Assembly (NCBI RefSeq): GCF_017311575.1
Contig: NZ_JAFFQY010000022.1
Coordinates: 62,001-126,000, forward strand
Length of the DNA: 64,000 nt
Direction of reading: 5' to 3'
Source: Roseococcus thiosulfatophilus
Lineage (GTDB): Bacteria > Pseudomonadota > Alphaproteobacteria > Acetobacterales > Acetobacteraceae
Position 1 is the first letter of the stretch. Each line of letters opens with the position of its first letter. The notes beneath the pieces are model-generated. The model saw nothing but the letters and a program-made list of their open reading frames with translations. It had not been told where the DNA came from and did no database searches. Positions 24,502 to 33,542 of the stretch are shown here, piece after piece. A program made the position numbers and the translations under genes.

Positions 24502-25482
24502 TCAGTCCGCGAATTGGCCCGCGGCCTGGATCACCGGGCGCCAGCGGGCGACGTCAGCCTGCCAGAATTCGCGGTGGGCGGCGGGCGTCGCGCGCTCCTG
24601 CGCGACGGGGGCGGTGCCCAGCGCGGCGAAGCGCTCGACCAGCGAGGCCTCGCGCAGCGCCGCCTGAAGGGCCTGGGACAGGCGCTCCACCACGGGGGCG
24701 GGCGTGCCGCGCGGCGCATACATGCCGTGCCACACGCTGACCTCGAAGCCCGGCAGCCCGGCCTCGGCGGCCGTCGGCAGGTCACCCAGCGCGGACACAC
24801 GCTCGCGCGTCGTCACCGCATAGGCGCGGATCTGGTTCGCGGAGATCTGCTGGGTGGTGTTGGTGGTCTGGTCGCACAGGATGTCCACGCGGCCGCCCAT
24901 CAGGTCCGCCATGGCGGGCGCCGTGCCGCGATAGGGCACCGTGGTCAGCGGCACGTTCAGCGCCGACTGGAACAGGAGGCCGCAGAGGTGCGAGGCCGCG
25001 CCGATGCCGGCATTGGCGAGGTTGATGCGCTCGCGGTCACGGCGCACCACCTCGATCAATTCCTGGAGGTTGTTGGCCGGGAAGTCGCGCCGCGCCACGA
25101 TGGTCATGGGCACTTCGGTGATGAGGCCGATGGTCTCGAAGCCGTTGATCGGGTCATAGGCCAGGCGGCGATACAGGGTGGGGATGGTGCTCATCCCGAT
25201 GTGATGGATCAGCAGCGAATAGCCATCCGGCCGCGCCTGGGCGGTGCGCTGGGCGCCGAGGGTGCCGCCGGCGCCGGCCACGTTCTCCACGATCACGTTC
25301 TGGCCGAGATTGGCCGTCATTCCCTGGGCCACCAGCCGCGCCACCGTGTCGGTCGGCCCGCCGGCCGCGAAGGGCACCACGATGCTGAGGTTGCGCGTCG
25401 GGAAGGACTGGGCCGAGGCGATGGCAGGGGCGGCCAGCCCAAGACCGAGCGCCGGCAGGGCGCGGCGCGTGAATTGCGACAT
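24502..25482 (-). CDS. Tripartite tricarboxylate transporter substrate-binding protein (Bug/TctC)
   Basis: A 326-residue periplasmic solute receptor with signal peptide SQFTRRALPALGLGLAAPAI (cleavage near ASA-QSF). Family runs are NLSIVVPFAAGGPTDTVARL, VIVENVAGAGGTLGAQ, VPYRGTAPAMADLMGGRVD and the C-terminal ATPAAHREFWQADVARW. The ATG at 25482 has an AACCTCC-rich leader; the much longer open frame upstream is a shadow of the methyltransferase gene. It is convergent with, and only moderately similar to, the receptor at 23495, so this is not a recent tandem duplicate. Confidence 0.93.
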   Translation of the reverse strand: MSQFTRRALPALGLGLAAPAIASAQSFPTRNLSIVVPFAAGGPTDTVARLVAQGMTANLGQNVIVENVAGAGGTLGAQRTAQARPDGYSLLIHHIGMSTIPTLYRRLAYDPINGFETIGLITEVPMTIVARRDFPANNLQELIEVVRRDRERINLANAGIGAASHLCGLLFQSALNVPLTTVPYRGTAPAMADLMGGRVDILCDQTTNTTQQISANQIRAYAVTTRERVSALGDLPTAAEAGLPGFEVSVWHGMYAPRGTPAPVVERLSQALQAALREASLVERFAALGTAPVAQERATPAAHREFWQADVARWRPVIQAAGQFAD

Positions 25483-25581
25483 GGAGGTTTCTCCCGGGGG
25501 GATTCTGAGGATGACAGGCGATGTTTTGGTTTCGCCCCCCCGGGTTTGCAATAGGGCGTTTCGCCGCGCATAGGTTGGCCC

Positions 25582-26763
25582 ATGAAGATCACGGCCCAAG
25601 ACCTGCTGCGCCGCGGCGCCGAGCGCCACCGTGCCGGCAAGGTGGAGGAGGCGGAGAGCCTCTACCGCCGCGCGCTGCGCCTCGCCCCCGGCCACCCGGA
25701 CGCGGAGAACCTGCTCTCCGTCTGCGCGCTGCAACGCGGCGACACGGCGGCGGCGGTGGAGCATTCGGCCCGGGCGCTGGCCGTGATGCCTGACAGCGCC
25801 ATCTACCTGGCCAACCATGGCGCGGCGCTGGCCGCCGATGGCCAATTGCCCCAGGCCGTGGCCACCCTCCAGGCCGCGCTGGAACGCGAGCCTGATGACG
25901 TGACCAGCCTGCGCAACCTGGGCCAGGCGCTGACCGCGGGCGGGCAGCCGGAAGCGGCGCTGGGTCCGCTGCGCGAGGCGCATCGCCTCGCCCCCGCCTC
26001 GCCCGAGGTGGCGCTGACCCTGGCCCATGCCGCCCACCAGGCGGGCGAGGCCGAGGAGGCGCGCGCCGCCGCCCAGGCCGTGAAGGGGCCGCTCGCGACC
26101 CAGGCCGGCTTCCTGCTGGCCGCGCTGGGCGAGGCCCCCCTGCCCCCGCGGGCCCCCGCCGCCTTCGTGCGCGAGATGTTCGACGCCTTCGCCCCCCGCT
26201 TTGACCAGGATTTGGCCGAGGCGCTGGACTACCAGACCCCCGCCCTGCTGGCGGCGCTGCTGGAACCCGGCACCCGCGCCCGCGTGCTGGACCTGGGCTG
26301 CGGCACCGGGCTTTCCGGCGTGGCCCTGAAGCCCTTCGCGAAACGGCTGGAGGGGCTGGACCTCTCGCCCCGCATGCTGGACCGGGCCCGGGCGCGCGGC
26401 CTCTACGACGCGCTGCACGAGGCGGACCTGCTGGATTTCCTGCCGCGCCGCGCGACGGCCTATGACCTGGTCGCCGCCGCCGACGTGCTGAACTACCTGG
26501 GCGACCTCGCGCCCGCCCTGGCCGCCATCCGCGCCGCGCTGAAGCCGGGGGGCGAGGCGCTGTTCAGCATCGAGACGGGCGCGGCGCAGGTGGAGCTGGG
26601 CCAGGGGCTGCGCTTCCGGCACGATCCCGCGCATGTGGCGTCGCTCGCCGAGGCCGCGGGCCTCACGCCGCTGCGGCGGGAACCTGCGGTGCTGCGCCAG
26701 GAAAAGGGCGCCCCGGTGGAGGGCGCGCTGTTCCTGCTGCGCCGGCAACCCGCCCCGGGCTGA
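25582..26763 (+). CDS. TPR-repeat SAM-dependent methyltransferase
   Basis: 393 residues. The N-terminal ~170 residues form about four TPR units (HRAGKVEEAESLYRRALRLA, RGDTAAAVEHSARALAVMPD, GQLPQAVATLQAALEREPDD, GQPEAALGPLREAHRLAP). The C-terminal class I methyltransferase domain starts near residue 200 (FDAFAPRFDQDL, motif I VLDLGCGTGLSGVAL, LDLSPRMLDRARAR, DLVAAADVLNYLGDL). TPR-methyltransferase fusions often modify proteins, glycans or quinone-like substrates; the target is unknown. It diverges from the tctC-like gene. Confidence 0.88.
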   Translation: MKITAQDLLRRGAERHRAGKVEEAESLYRRALRLAPGHPDAENLLSVCALQRGDTAAAVEHSARALAVMPDSAIYLANHGAALAADGQLPQAVATLQAALEREPDDVTSLRNLGQALTAGGQPEAALGPLREAHRLAPASPEVALTLAHAAHQAGEAEEARAAAQAVKGPLATQAGFLLAALGEAPLPPRAPAAFVREMFDAFAPRFDQDLAEALDYQTPALLAALLEPGTRARVLDLGCGTGLSGVALKPFAKRLEGLDLSPRMLDRARARGLYDALHEADLLDFLPRRATAYDLVAAADVLNYLGDLAPALAAIRAALKPGGEALFSIETGAAQVELGQGLRFRHDPAHVASLAEAAGLTPLRREPAVLRQEKGAPVEGALFLLRRQPAPG

Positions 26764-26822
26764 TCGGTTAGCCCCCGAGGATGCGGCGGCCCTCCGTCGC
26801 GCAGATCCATCGGAGGCACCAC

Positions 26823-28127
26823 ATGGCCCGTAAATCCAAACCCCTGAACCAGCAGGTCATCGTCATCACCGGCGCGACCTCCGGCATCGGCCTCACCACC
26901 GCCTGCATGGCGGCGAAGCGCGGCGCGAAGGTCGTGATGGCCGCCCGCAACGAGGAGGCGCTCGAGACCATCTGTTCCGCCATCAAGGCGGCCGGCGGGC
27001 AATGCGCCACGGTCGTGGCCGATGTGGGTGTGCGCGAGGATGTCGAGAAGATCGCGCAGACCGCCATCACCACCTATGGCGGCTTCGACACCTGGGTGAA
27101 CAATGCCGGCATCGGCGCCTATGCGAAGCTCGAGGAGATGTCCGACGAGGACCACCAGAAGCTGTTCCAGACGAATTACTGGGGCGTGGTCTATGGCTCG
27201 ACGGTCGCGCTCAAGACGCTGAAGAAGCGGGGCGGCACGCTGATCAACATCGGCTCCATCTCCTCCGAGATGCCCTCGCCCATCCTCAGCGCCTACACGG
27301 CGTCGAAGTTCGCGGTGAAGGGCTTCACCGACAGCCTGCGCCTGGAGATGATCCATGAGGGCAGCCCGGCGCGCATCACGCTGATCCAGCCTTCGGGCAT
27401 TGACACGCCCTTCGGCGAGCACGCGCAGAACTACATGGACGAGAAGAGCCAGGTGCCGCCGCCAGTCTACGCGCCGGAGGTGGTGGCCAAGGCCATCCTG
27501 CACGCCGCCGTCCATCCGACGCGTGACCTGGTGGTGGGTGGCTGGGGCCGCTTCATGATCGCGCTGACGCGCACCGTGCCGCTGCTGGCGGACCAGGTGT
27601 TCAGCTATTCCTTCTTCCGCACGGCCAGGCAGTCCGGCGTGCCGAAGCGGAACACCCCCAAGAACCTGCACAGCGCCGGCGAGGATGGGAAGCGCTATGG
27701 CGACCAGGGGCACACCTTCAACAGCAGCCTCTACACCACGGCGAAGATGTATCCCGTCACGTCGCTCGCGCTGATGACGGTGGGGGTGCTCGGCCTCGCG
27801 GCGCTGTGCCGTGGCACCGCGCGGGAAAGCTACTGGGACTATGCGCGCCGGATGGTGAACCATTACGGGCACGACGCCGGGCGCTACCTCGGCCGTCACG
27901 CCCATGAGGCCGGCCGCTACCTCGGCCGTCACGCCGACGAGGCGGGGCGTTATGCCAGTTCCCATGCCCGCGACGCCGGCCGCTATCTGAGCGACACCGC
28001 GGCCGAGCATGGGCTGGTGCGCCAGCGCGGCTGGATGCCCCGCTGGGACAACCGCACCTGGTTCGAGCGTGGCTATGACAATGCCCGCGACGCCGCCCAG
28101 CGGCTGCGGCACAGCGTCGGGCTCTAG
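26823..28127 (+). CDS. SDR family oxidoreductase with C-terminal membrane anchor and 11-residue repeats
   Basis: 434 residues. Residues ~10-255 are a standard SDR: TGATSGIGLTTA, NNAGIGAYA, INIGSISSEMPSP with the catalytic serine, and YTASKFAVKGF. After this come a hydrophobic segment (SLALMTVGVLGLAALC, about residue 318) and, at residues 347-390, four 11-residue repeats built on a-x-x-AGRYL (HDAGRYLG, HEAGRYLG, DEAGRYAS, RDAGRYLS). The last part (WFERGYDNARDAAQRLRHS) is charged. The tail could be an amphipathic helix or coiled coil. Start ATG 26823 has GGAGG upstream. The substrate is unknown. Confidence 0.87.
   Translation: MARKSKPLNQQVIVITGATSGIGLTTACMAAKRGAKVVMAARNEEALETICSAIKAAGGQCATVVADVGVREDVEKIAQTAITTYGGFDTWVNNAGIGAYAKLEEMSDEDHQKLFQTNYWGVVYGSTVALKTLKKRGGTLINIGSISSEMPSPILSAYTASKFAVKGFTDSLRLEMIHEGSPARITLIQPSGIDTPFGEHAQNYMDEKSQVPPPVYAPEVVAKAILHAAVHPTRDLVVGGWGRFMIALTRTVPLLADQVFSYSFFRTARQSGVPKRNTPKNLHSAGEDGKRYGDQGHTFNSSLYTTAKMYPVTSLALMTVGVLGLAALCRGTARESYWDYARRMVNHYGHDAGRYLGRHAHEAGRYLGRHADEAGRYASSHARDAGRYLSDTAAEHGLVRQRGWMPRWDNRTWFERGYDNARDAAQRLRHSVGL
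27861..27992. repeat. 33-base repeats coding for four AGRYL units
   Basis: Four in-frame 33-base units inside the SDR gene. Units 1 and 2 share long identical runs (CTACCTCGGCCGTCACGCC occurs twice), pointing to recent duplication; units 3 and 4 are more diverged. Confidence 0.8.
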
Positions 28128-28139
28128 CCTTGTGCAGGT

Positions 28140-28180
28140 GCCTGATCCGCGGCGGCGATTCCGCCGCCGCGGGATCAGGC
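28140..28180. terminator. Long bidirectional hairpin
   Basis: GCCTGATCCGCGGCGGCG (28140-28157) pairs with CGCCGCCGCGGGATCAGGC (28162-28180) with one bulged base and a tiny loop. It lies between the convergent SDR and MFS stops. The CTGATCCGCGG opening resembles the REP-like elements upstream, but the stem is continuous rather than split. Confidence 0.6.
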
Positions 28181-28187
28181 GCCAACC

Positions 28188-29672
28188 TCAGACCCGGCGG
28201 AGCGGCACCCGCCAGGCCATCACGGCGGCCAGCGCCATGATGGCCGCCGCGCCGGCGAACATGGCGCGGTAGCCGTCCGAGAGGCCCGCCGCCATGGCGG
28301 CGCGCTCTGGCACGGGCAGGGCGGCGAGCGCCTCGCGCCCGCCGCGCAGGACGGTGGCGAAGCGTTCGGCCAGGACGGCATCGGCCAGGGCGAAGGTGCC
28401 GAAGATCACGGTGCCGAGGATGGCCGTCCCGGCCGCCGAACCAAGGTTGCGCATGAATTGAACCGATGCCGTGGCCACCCCCAGCTGGCTCGGCCCAGCC
28501 GCCACCTGCACCGTGGTCTGCACCACGGGGAAGGAGGTGCCGAAGCAGAAGCTCACCACCCCCAGCACCCAGGGCAGCCAGGCCAGCGGGATGCTCTGTC
28601 CCACGAAGGCCAGCCCCGAGAGCAGCACGGCCGAGGCCGTCAGCCCGATGGAGGGCAGCAGCATGTTCCGCCCCGTGCGCGCCATGAACTGCCCGGAAAT
28701 CAACGCCCCCACGCCGCCGCCCACGCTCATCGGCAGCAGCAGCACGCCCACTGTCGCCAGCGGCACGTCCCGCACCGCGTAGAGGTAGAGCGGCAGGAAG
28801 GAGATGAGCGCCACCAGCACGCCCTGCACGCAGGCCGACAGGATGGACAGGCGCCAGATGGCCGGGTGCGCCAGCAGGGGCAAAGGCAGCAGCGGGTCGG
28901 GCATCCGGCGCTCGACCAGGCCCAGCGCCAGCAGGGCGCCCAGCGCCACCGCGCCGAACACCGCGGCCCAGACCGCCGCGTCCCAGCGCAGGGCCTGGAT
29001 GCGGTCCAGCATCAGCACCAGCGTCAGCACGAAGACGGCGAAGAGCAGCGTGCCCGGCAGGTCGAAGCGGAAGCCGGCGCCGGAGGTGGGGCGGCGTGGC
29101 AGCAGCCAGGCCGCCACCGCCCCGAGCAGGACCAGCGGCAGCCCGGCCAGGAACACCGCCGGCCAGCCAAAGGCCTGGGTCAGCCACCCGCCCGCCAAAG
29201 GCCCGGTGGCGGAGGCGCTCATGAAGCAGGCCACGAGATAGGCCTGGTAGCGGCCGCGCTCCCGCGGGGGCAGGCTCTCGCCGATCAGGGCCATGGCCAG
29301 CGTCAGCAGCGCCCCGCCGCCGAAGCCCTGCAGCAGGCGGGCGGCCAGCAGCCCCTCAAAGCTGGGCGCGAGCCCCGCGGCCAGCATGCCCACCCCCTGC
29401 ATGGCGAAGCCCACCAGCAGCATGTGCCGCCGGCCGAAGGCATCGCCCAGGCGGCCGAAGACGGGGGCGGCGATGGTGGCCGCGATGAGATAGGCCACCA
29501 CCACCCAGGAAATGCGCTCCACCACCCCGAACTCCGCCGCCATGGCGGGCAGGGCGGTGGCAGTGATGGTGGTGTCTATGGCCGGGATGAAGATGGCCAC
29601 CGCGATGGTGGGGAAGGCCCGCAGGAAGGACCGCCGGGCTTCGGCGGGGGAGAAGGCGGGCCGGGGGGTCAT
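28188..29672 (-). CDS. MFS drug exporter, DHA2 (14-TMS) family
   Basis: A 494-residue proton-driven exporter. The DHA2 features are present: motif D1-like DTTITATALPAMAAEFG in helix 1, motif A GRLGDAFGRRHM in the loop between helices 2 and 3, and LLQGFGGGALLTLAMALIGE. About fourteen hydrophobic segments can be counted. The relatives are multidrug and antiseptic exporters such as EmrB, but no EmrA-type partner is adjacent. accA lies four bases upstream on the same strand, so read-through from accA is likely. Confidence 0.92.
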   Translation of the reverse strand: MTPRPAFSPAEARRSFLRAFPTIAVAIFIPAIDTTITATALPAMAAEFGVVERISWVVVAYLIAATIAAPVFGRLGDAFGRRHMLLVGFAMQGVGMLAAGLAPSFEGLLAARLLQGFGGGALLTLAMALIGESLPPRERGRYQAYLVACFMSASATGPLAGGWLTQAFGWPAVFLAGLPLVLLGAVAAWLLPRRPTSGAGFRFDLPGTLLFAVFVLTLVLMLDRIQALRWDAAVWAAVFGAVALGALLALGLVERRMPDPLLPLPLLAHPAIWRLSILSACVQGVLVALISFLPLYLYAVRDVPLATVGVLLLPMSVGGGVGALISGQFMARTGRNMLLPSIGLTASAVLLSGLAFVGQSIPLAWLPWVLGVVSFCFGTSFPVVQTTVQVAAGPSQLGVATASVQFMRNLGSAAGTAILGTVIFGTFALADAVLAERFATVLRGGREALAALPVPERAAMAAGLSDGYRAMFAGAAAIMALAAVMAWRVPLRRV

Positions 29673-29676
29673 GCCC

Positions 29677-30633
29677 TCAGGCTACCGCGCTTCGCCCCAT
29701 TTCGAGAAATTTGTCGCGCCGCCGGGCCTTTAGCGTGGGTCCGTCCAGTTTCAGCAGCGGGTCCAGCGCCGCCGCCACCGCATCGCCCACGCTGGCGAGC
29801 GTGGCGGCGGTGTCGCGGTGGGCGCCGCCCAGCGGCTCCGTGATGACGGTGTCGATCAGGTTGAGGCGCTTGAGGTCCTCGGCCGTCAGCTTCAGCGCCT
29901 CGGCGGCCTGGGGCGCCAGCGTCGCGTCGCGCCACAGGATGCTGGCGCAGCCCTCGGGGCTGATGACGGAATAGATGGCGTGCTCCAGCATCAGCACCCG
30001 GTCGGCGGTGGCGAGCGCGATGGCCCCGCCCGACCCCCCCTCGCCGATGATGGTGGCCACGAAGGGCACCGGCGCCTCCAGCCCCGCCTCGATGGAGCGG
30101 GCAATGGCTTCCGCCTGGCCGCGCGCCTCGGCCTCGATGCCCGGGAAGGCGCCGGAAGTGTCCACGAAGGAGAGAATCGGCAGGTTGAAGCGGCCCGCCA
30201 GCTGCATGATGCGCCGGGCCTTGCGGTAGCCCTCGGGCTTGGCCATGCCGAAATTGTGCTTCACCCGGGTTTCGGTGTCATGGCCCTTCTCGGTGCCCAG
30301 CACGGCCACCGGGCGGCCACGGAACCGGCCCAACCCGCTGATGATGGCCGCGTCCTCCCCGAAGGCGCGGTCGCCGGCGAGCGGCGTCCAGTCCTCGATC
30401 AGCGCCTCCACGTAGTGCAGGCATTTGGGGCGTTCGGGGTGGCGGGCCACCTGGGCCTTCTGCCAGGGGGTGAGCTTGGCGTAGGTGGCCGCCAGCAGCT
30501 TCTCGGCCTTGTCGCGGAGCTTCTCGATCTCCTCGTGCAGGTCCAGCCCGCCCGCATCCGTGGTGCGGCGCAGCTCCTCGAGCTTGCCTTCCAGCTCGGC
30601 GATGGGTTTTTCGAAGTCGAGGAAGTGGCGCAT
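29677..30633 (-). CDS. accA: Acetyl-CoA carboxylase carboxyltransferase subunit alpha
   Basis: With AccD it transfers the carboxyl group from biotin-AccB to acetyl-CoA, giving malonyl-CoA for fatty acid synthesis. The 318-residue length fits exactly. Family runs are LDFEKPIAELEGKLEELR, RHPERPKCLHYVEALIEDW, LSFVDTSGAFPGIEAEARGQ and IGEGGSGGAIALATADRVLM, the last being the oxyanion-hole glycine stretch. Start ATG 30633 is the normal family start; the longer open frame upstream runs into the divergent promoter region. It diverges from the aminotransferase gene. Confidence 0.96.
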   Translation of the reverse strand: MRHFLDFEKPIAELEGKLEELRRTTDAGGLDLHEEIEKLRDKAEKLLAATYAKLTPWQKAQVARHPERPKCLHYVEALIEDWTPLAGDRAFGEDAAIISGLGRFRGRPVAVLGTEKGHDTETRVKHNFGMAKPEGYRKARRIMQLAGRFNLPILSFVDTSGAFPGIEAEARGQAEAIARSIEAGLEAPVPFVATIIGEGGSGGAIALATADRVLMLEHAIYSVISPEGCASILWRDATLAPQAAEALKLTAEDLKRLNLIDTVITEPLGGAHRDTAATLASVGDAVAAALDPLLKLDGPTLKARRRDKFLEMGRSAVA

Positions 30634-30805
30634 GGGGGTGCCGCTTAGCCGAAACCCCGCCGCGCGAGAACTGCCACCCCCGAAGGATTGCATGCCTGTG
30701 ACGCAAGGCCCCCGCCCCGGGCCGGAGGCCCGCCCCCGCGTATTGGCGCGGCCCCGGCCCGGCCATAGGATGCGCCCGCCTTTCACACCGCTTCAGGAAT
30801 TGACC

Positions 30806-32008
30806 ATGCCCACCCTCGCCAGTCGCCTCGCCGATGTCCAGGTTTCCGCTTCCGTCGTCATGGGGATGAAGGCGCGGGAACTGGCCGCCCAGGGCATCAA
30901 GGTCATCGCGCTGAACTCCGGCGAGCCCGATTTCGCCACCCCCGCCCATGCCATCGAGGCCGCCCACCAGGCGGCGCTGAAGGGCGACACCAAGTATCCG
31001 CCCCAGGGCGGCACGCCGGCCTTCAAGGCGGCCATCCGCCGGAAGTTCAAGCGGGACAACAACCTGGACTTCTCGGATGACGAGATCCTGGTCACCAATG
31101 GCGGCAAGCAGGCCATCTACAACGCCCTGATGGCGACCCTCGATCCGGGCGACGAGGTGGTGATCCCCGCCCCCTACTGGATCAGCTACGCGGACATGGC
31201 GAAGGTGGCGGGCGGCGTGCCGGTGACCGTGAACTGCCCGCAGAACAACGGCTTCAAGCTCCGCCCCGAGGATCTGGAGGCGGCCATCACCCCCAATACC
31301 AAGTGGGTGATGCTGAACTTCCCGAACAACCCGACGGGTGCCGCCTGCTCGCGCGCCGAGATGAAGGCGCTGGCCGATGTGCTGATGCGCCACCCCCATG
31401 TCTGGGTCATGACCGACGACATGTATGAGCACCTCGTCTATGACGGGTTCGAGTTCTGCACGATCGCCGAGGTGGAGCCGGGCCTGCGCGACCGCACGCT
31501 GACGGTGAACGGCGCATCCAAGACCTATGCCATGACGGGCTGGCGCATCGGCTTCTGCGGGGGCCCCAAGAACCTCATCAAGGCCATGTTCAACATGCAG
31601 GGCCAGGCGACCTCGGGCGTCTCCACCATCGGCCAGGCCGCCGCCGCCGCCGCGCTGGACGGCCCGCAGGACCTGGTGAAGGAGCGTGCGGCCGAATACC
31701 TGGCCCGCCGCGACTTCGTGGTGGATGCGCTGAACCAGTGCCCGGGGATTGTCTGCCACAAGCCCGAGGGCGCCTTCTACGTCTTCCCGAACGTGTCCGG
31801 CTGCCTGGGCAAGACCACCAAGGCCGGCACCAAGATCACGACCGACACTGAGCTGGCCATGGCCCTGCTGGAGGAGGCGCATGTGACGGTGGTGCAGGGC
31901 AGCGCCTATGGCATGTCGCCCTACATCCGCATCAGCTACGCCACCAACATGGGCGAACTGACCGAGGCGATGGCCCGCATCAAGGCCTTCTGCGAGGCAC
32001 TGCGCTGA
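30806..32008 (+). CDS. Aspartate aminotransferase (class Ib, PLP-dependent)
   Basis: It transfers the amino group between aspartate and 2-oxoglutarate; some class Ib members also act on prephenate. The 400-residue protein shows LNSGEPDFATP, the PLP-phosphate and ring contacts VTNGGKQAIYNAL, FPNNPTGA, and the Schiff-base lysine K239 in NGASKTYAMTGWRIGF. The C-terminal arginine that binds the substrate carboxylate is in SPYIRISYA. Start ATG 30806 follows a short leader; the longer open frame is a shadow of accA. The double-GNAT gene follows two bases after the stop. Confidence 0.93.
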   Translation: MPTLASRLADVQVSASVVMGMKARELAAQGIKVIALNSGEPDFATPAHAIEAAHQAALKGDTKYPPQGGTPAFKAAIRRKFKRDNNLDFSDDEILVTNGGKQAIYNALMATLDPGDEVVIPAPYWISYADMAKVAGGVPVTVNCPQNNGFKLRPEDLEAAITPNTKWVMLNFPNNPTGAACSRAEMKALADVLMRHPHVWVMTDDMYEHLVYDGFEFCTIAEVEPGLRDRTLTVNGASKTYAMTGWRIGFCGGPKNLIKAMFNMQGQATSGVSTIGQAAAAAALDGPQDLVKERAAEYLARRDFVVDALNQCPGIVCHKPEGAFYVFPNVSGCLGKTTKAGTKITTDTELAMALLEEAHVTVVQGSAYGMSPYIRISYATNMGELTEAMARIKAFCEALR

Positions 32009-32010
32009 GC

Positions 32011-33003
32011 ATGGGGGTCGCCATCCGTCCCGGCCGCGATGGCGATGCCGAGGCCTTCATCCGGCTGATCCGCGACGCCTGGGCGGAGTTCCCAGGCTGC
32101 ATCTTCGACCTGGACGCGGAACTGCCGGAGCTTCGCGCGCTCGCCACCTATTTCGCCGGCAGCGGCGGGGCCCTGTGGCTGAGCGAGGACGGGCAGGGCA
32201 TGGTCGCCACCCGTCCGCTGGGCGCCGATGATGCCTGGGAGATCTGCCGGCTTTATGTGGATGCGGGGGCGCGGGGCAGCGGCCTCGCGCACCGGCTGCT
32301 GGACACGGCCGAGGCCCATGCCCGCGCGGCCGGCGCCGAGCGCCTGGTGCTCTGGACCGACACGCGCTTCGAGGCGGCGCATGCCTTCTACGAGAAGCGC
32401 GGCTATGTCCGGTCCGGCGCCATCCGCATCCTGGATGACCTCTCGAAGTCGCTAGAATTCCGCTACGCCAAGCCGCTGAAGGGCTTGGTGGTGGAGGCGC
32501 TGGACGCCGCCGCCGCCGCCAGCGCGGAACGGCGGTTGGCCGACATCCTGATCGGCTGCGTGGCGGAGGGGGCCTCCGTCTCCTTCCTGCCGCCCATGTC
32601 GCGCGAGAAGGCGCGGGGCTTCTGGAAGCGCGTCAGCACCGAGGTCGCGCAGAACCACCGGCTGCTGCTGGTGGCCTGGCTGGATGGCGTGCTGGCCGGC
32701 ACGGTGCAGCTTCACCTGGACAGCCAGGAGAACCAGCCGCACCGCGTCGAGGTGGAGAAGCTGCTGGTGGACCCGGCCCTGCGCCGGCGCGGCGTGGGCA
32801 CCGCCCTGGTGCGCCGCGCCGAGCAGGCGGCGGAACGCCTGGGCCGCAAGCTGCTGACACTCGACACCCGCGGCGGCGAGGCGGGCGAGGCGCTGTATCG
32901 CCGCCTGGGCTGGCGGGAAGCGGGGCGCATCCCGCGCTGCGAACTGGATGCGCGGCGCGAGAAGCAGGACGTGGTCTTCTTCTTCAAGGAGGTCCCCGCA
33001 TGA
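32011..33003 (+). CDS. Double GNAT-domain acetyltransferase
   Basis: 330 residues holding two GNAT folds in tandem. The first, about residues 1-155, has the acetyl-CoA loop VDAGARGSGLAHRLLDTAEA and FYEKRGYVRSG. The second, about 160-330, has VEKLLVDPALRRRGVGTALV and LYRRLGWREAGRIP. Each keeps the R-x-x-G-x-G/A pyrophosphate loop, so both may bind acetyl-CoA. The substrates are unknown. It is apparently a fusion of two single-domain acetyltransferases. The DinB-like gene starts inside its last codons (ATGA). Confidence 0.9.
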   Translation: MGVAIRPGRDGDAEAFIRLIRDAWAEFPGCIFDLDAELPELRALATYFAGSGGALWLSEDGQGMVATRPLGADDAWEICRLYVDAGARGSGLAHRLLDTAEAHARAAGAERLVLWTDTRFEAAHAFYEKRGYVRSGAIRILDDLSKSLEFRYAKPLKGLVVEALDAAAAASAERRLADILIGCVAEGASVSFLPPMSREKARGFWKRVSTEVAQNHRLLLVAWLDGVLAGTVQLHLDSQENQPHRVEVEKLLVDPALRRRGVGTALVRRAEQAAERLGRKLLTLDTRGGEAGEALYRRLGWREAGRIPRCELDARREKQDVVFFFKEVPA

Positions 33004-33515
33004 TCAGCCCCGCCCATGTCCGCGCCATGGCCGCCTACAATGCGGAGATGAACCGCCGGAGCTACGACGCGGCCGCCACGCTGACGGACGCCCAGCGGCG
33101 CGAGGATGGAGGCGCCTTCTTCGGCAGCATCCACGCCACGCTGTGCCACCTGCTCTGGGGCGACAGCATCTGGATGCACCGCTTCGCGGGCTGGGAACGC
33201 CCGGCGGGCGGCATCGCGGAGAGCACGCGGCTGGTGGAGGACTGGGACGCGCTGCGCGCCGCCCGCGCCGCGCTGGATGCCCGCATGCAGGGCTGGGCGG
33301 CCGCGCTGACGCCGGCCGATCTCGAAGGCGACCTGACCTGGTTCAGCGGCGCCACGGGCCGCGAGATGCGCCGGCCGCGCTGGCTGCTGGTGACGCATCT
33401 GTTCAACCACCAGACGCACCATCGTGGGCAGGTGCATGCGCTGCTGACGCGCTTCGGCGCGAAGACCCAGGACACGGATTTACCCTGGCTGATCGCGGAA
33501 GCCGACTGGAGCTGA
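33000..33515 (+). CDS. DinB family metal-binding protein
   Basis: A 171-residue four-helix-bundle protein. The DinB/YfiT-type histidines are in place: H45 in GSIHATLCHLLWGD and the pair in HLFNHQTHHRGQVHALL near residue 140, which together should bind a divalent metal. Relatives include thiol S-transferases using bacillithiol or mycothiol and proteins of unknown role. It is coupled to the GNAT gene by ATGA. Confidence 0.9.
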   Translation: MISPAHVRAMAAYNAEMNRRSYDAAATLTDAQRREDGGAFFGSIHATLCHLLWGDSIWMHRFAGWERPAGGIAESTRLVEDWDALRAARAALDARMQGWAAALTPADLEGDLTWFSGATGREMRRPRWLLVTHLFNHQTHHRGQVHALLTRFGAKTQDTDLPWLIAEADWS

Positions 33516-33542
33516 AGCTCCGTCCGGCGCGAGGTTCGCGCG

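Noticed and set aside
24502-26748. 748-codon minus-strand frame
   Set aside because: Only its last 326 codons are the TctC receptor; the upstream part is antisense to the TPR-methyltransferase gene.
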